Source: Stenotrophomonas sp. (GTDB taxonomy: Bacteria; Pseudomonadota; Gammaproteobacteria; Xanthomonadales; Xanthomonadaceae). Taken from it: a DNA stretch of 22,332 bases. The stretch is taken from positions 12,112-34,443 of the forward strand of contig DQIG01000060.1 in the NCBI GenBank assembly GCA_003525885.1. The letters run 5' to 3'. Below are positions 20,860 through 22,332 of the stretch, piece after piece; within the stretch, counting starts at the first letter, position 1; the number at the start of each line of letters is the position of its first letter. The notes below the pieces were generated by a model. That model did no database searches. It was not told where the DNA came from and saw only the letters and a program-made list of their open reading frames with translations. The translations under genes and the position numbers were made by a program.

Positions 20860-21501
20860 ATGAACGCCCCCACCTTCCCGTACGACACCGCCCGCCTGAG
20901 CGAACTGGCCCAGCTGCTGATCGACAACGTCCGCGAACTGGCCCACGCCGGCTGGACCCCGGCCACCAGCAGCAACTTCTCCCACCGGCTGGACGATCGC
21001 CACGCCGCGATCACCGTGTCCGGCAAGGACAAGGGCCGGCTGATCGAGGACGACATCATGGTGGTGGACTTCGACGGCCTGGCCGTCGGCCGCCCGCTGC
21101 GCCCATCCGCCGAGACCCTGCTGCACACCCAGCTGTACCGCCGCTTCCCGGAAATCGGCTGCGTGCTGCACACCCATTCGCCAGTGCAGACCATCGCCTC
21201 GCGCCTGTACGCGCCGCAGGGCCATGTGCATCTGGAAGGCTACGAGCTGCTGAAGGCCTTCGCCGGCAACAGCACCCATGAGATGGCCGTGGACGTGCCG
21301 GTGTTCGCCAACACTCAGGATATGAACGTGCTCTCGGCCCAGGTCGACGACCTGCTCGACCGGCAGAACCTGTGGGGCTACCTGATCGATGGCCACGGCC
21401 TGTACGCCTGGGGCCGCGACATGGCCGAGGCGCGCCGTCACCTGGAGGCCTTCGAGTTCCTGTTCCACTGCGAACTGGAATTGCGCAAGCTGCGCCGCTG
21501 A
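20860..21501 (+). CDS. mtnB: Methylthioribulose-1-phosphate dehydratase
   Basis: A 213-residue class II aldolase-fold enzyme of the methionine salvage pathway. It dehydrates 5-methylthioribulose-1-phosphate to the diketo phosphate used by MtnC. Motifs are TSSNFSHR (37-44), the zinc ligands His104 and His106 in CVLHTHSP, SAETLLHT (83-90) with the probable catalytic acid Glu85, and the third zinc His179 in DGHGLYAWG. The length is normal for MtnB (about 205-215). The start MNAPTF at 20860 is chosen because the family begins there. No ribosome-binding site is visible and TAAAAT lies 7 bases before the ATG, so the message may be leaderless. Confidence 0.93.
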   Translation: MNAPTFPYDTARLSELAQLLIDNVRELAHAGWTPATSSNFSHRLDDRHAAITVSGKDKGRLIEDDIMVVDFDGLAVGRPLRPSAETLLHTQLYRRFPEIGCVLHTHSPVQTIASRLYAPQGHVHLEGYELLKAFAGNSTHEMAVDVPVFANTQDMNVLSAQVDDLLDRQNLWGYLIDGHGLYAWGRDMAEARRHLEAFEFLFHCELELRKLRR

Positions 21502-21512
21502 ACTCGTGCGCA

Positions 21513-21541
21513 GGTGCAGATGCCGATCCGGAATCTGCACC
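21513..21541 (+). other. Hairpin between mtnB and mtnD
   Basis: GGTGCAGAT (21513-21521) and ATCTGCACC (21533-21541) form a perfect 9-bp stem with an 11-base loop, 12 bases after the mtnB stop. No T-tract follows. It may act as a transcript-stabilising or attenuating hairpin. A separate mtnD promoter with a -10 like TACCCT (21557-21562) is possible. Confidence 0.5.
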
Positions 21542-21593
21542 CCCTCCCCACCCTGCTACCCTGTCTTCCCCCCGAGACGTTCAAGCTGCCGCC

Positions 21594-22151
21594 ATGAGCC
21601 GACTGCGCATCTACGACGACACCCGCCCCGAATCGCCGCTGCTGGACACCCAGGACGGCGCGCTCATCGCTGCCGAACTGCAGAAGATCGGCGTCACCTT
21701 CGAGCGCTGGCAGGCCACCGCACCGGTCGCGCCCGGCGCCAGCCAGGAGGAAGTGTTCGCGGCGTACCGCGCCGACATCGATCGCCTGGTCGCCGAGAAC
21801 GGCTTCAAGAGCGTGGACGTGGCCTCGATCGCCCCGGACAATCCGAACCGCGCCGAGCTGCGCAAGAAGTTCCTCGACGAGCACTTCCACAAGGAAGACG
21901 AGGTGCGCTTCTTTGTCGCCGGCTCCGGCCTGTTCACCCTGCACGTGGAAGACAAGGTCTACGAGATCGAGTGCGTGAAGGATGACCTGATCGCCGTGCC
22001 CGATGGCACCACCCACTGGTTCGACATGGGCGATGAACCGAGCTTCGTGGCGATCCGCTTCTTCACCGAGCCAGACGGCTGGGTCGGTCATTTCACCGGC
22101 ACCGATATCGCGCAGAAGTTCCCCCGTTACGTACCTACCCAGGCATCCTGA
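21594..22151 (+). CDS. mtnD: Acireductone dioxygenase
   Basis: A 185-residue cupin enzyme that oxidises the acireductone made by MtnC, to ketomethylthiobutyrate and formate with iron or to methylthiopropionate, formate and CO with nickel. Metal ligands are visible: His97, His99 and Glu103 in HFHKEDEVRF, and His141 in GTTHWFDMG. Other family segments are YDDTRPESP at the start and FFVAGSGLFTLH. The length is typical (about 180). The start at 21594 is the ATG of MSRLRIYDD. The frame extends upstream but only through intergenic and mtnB-overlapping sequence. mtnC follows after 3 bases. Confidence 0.95.
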   Translation: MSRLRIYDDTRPESPLLDTQDGALIAAELQKIGVTFERWQATAPVAPGASQEEVFAAYRADIDRLVAENGFKSVDVASIAPDNPNRAELRKKFLDEHFHKEDEVRFFVAGSGLFTLHVEDKVYEIECVKDDLIAVPDGTTHWFDMGDEPSFVAIRFFTEPDGWVGHFTGTDIAQKFPRYVPTQAS

Positions 22152-22154
22152 TCC

Positions 22155-22332
22155 ATGCAGCCCCGCGTCATCCTGACCGACATCGAAGGCACCACCAGCA
22201 GCATCTCGTTCGTCAAGAACGTGCTGTTCCCCTATGCCCGCAAGGCCTTGCCGGCGTTCGTCGCCGAACATGGCCAGCAGCCGGAGGTCCGTCGCTGGCT
22301 GGACGCGGTGGCTACCGAGATCGGCGGCGCCT
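22155..22332 (+). CDS. mtnC: Enolase-phosphatase E1, N-terminal fragment
   Basis: The first 59 residues of a HAD-family enzyme are visible before the window ends. The nucleophile motif is DIEGTTSS (Asp9, with Glu11 replacing the usual second Asp, as is normal for MtnC), followed by SFVKNVLFPYA. MtnC enolises and then dephosphorylates the MtnB product to give the acireductone substrate of MtnD. The ATG is 3 bases after the mtnD stop, so the two are co-transcribed. Confidence 0.93.
   Translation, partial: MQPRVILTDIEGTTSSISFVKNVLFPYARKALPAFVAEHGQQPEVRRWLDAVATEIGGA

Noticed and set aside
1..22332. tRNA, rRNA, CRISPR array or integrase/att-core insertion
   Set aside because: No cloverleaf, regular repeat-spacer array or tyrosine/serine integrase is seen. 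Mobility is explained by the MuA/MuB pair.

Overview
The window is the greater part of a Mu-like (transposable, Saltoviridae-type) prophage, followed at the right by host chromosome. The host looks like Stenotrophomonas (S. maltophilia complex). The coding is GC-rich. The flank carries methionine-salvage genes in the order mtnB-mtnD-mtnC. Next to them are two 8-bp-stem, CAT-loop hairpins, each preceded by GTAG, which is the form of the S. maltophilia SMAG/GTAG repeats. The genus is an inference from these signs.

Left arm (1-9225, all minus strand): the late module, read outwards from the centre. The order is a muralytic 'P5-like' protein, Rz/Rz1 spanins, a DUF2730 (Mu gp25-like) protein, a gp26-like protein, DUF3486 (gp27-like, small terminase), large terminase (gp28-like), DUF935 portal (gp29-like), gpF-like minor head protein, gpG-like virion morphogenesis protein, a protease/scaffold with an in-frame internal scaffold start (Mu I/Z arrangement), and the first 30 codons of a DUF2190-like capsid cement protein. 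The remaining head and tail genes, and the prophage left end, lie outside the window.

Centre (9226-10364): the genetic switch. A minus-strand operon encodes a short HTH repressor and a small exported SmpA/BamE-like protein, and it ends in a strong hairpin. Between the repressor and the early operon are two opposed promoters that overlap one inverted-repeat operator.

Right arm (10365-20428, all plus strand): the early operon, with nearly every junction overlapping. The order is a Ner-like protein, an IclR-type HTH protein, DUF3102, a MuA-like DDE transposase, a MuB-like AAA ATPase, a run of small genes (several with HTH folds), DUF3164, a putative host-nuclease inhibitor, DUF2528, RdgC, GemA (gp16/DUF1018) and a Mor/C-type activator. 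Compared with Mu, the late module is inverted and placed on the other side of the repressor.

The most interesting signals are non-coding. (1) A 20-bp element with one mismatch is found only ahead of the lysis operon and ahead of the protease/scaffold gene, the same places as Mu Plys and PI. Each copy sits next to a CG-rich palindrome, so these are candidate Mor-activated late promoters. (2) A perfect 28-bp palindrome lies inside the DUF3102 gene. (3) A likely prophage right end near 20533 has two adjacent 22-bp transposase-site-like units starting TG(A/C)GATAT. (4) Internal starts with good ribosome-binding sites occur in both the protease/scaffold gene and the MuB-like gene.

How it likely works: in the lysogen the repressor binds the central operator and blocks the early promoter while its own operon also makes the exported protein. 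On induction the early operon makes the transposition proteins, the host-takeover proteins and finally Mor. Mor then switches on the two leftward late operons. I could run no similarity searches. Family names rest on recognised motifs and gene order.
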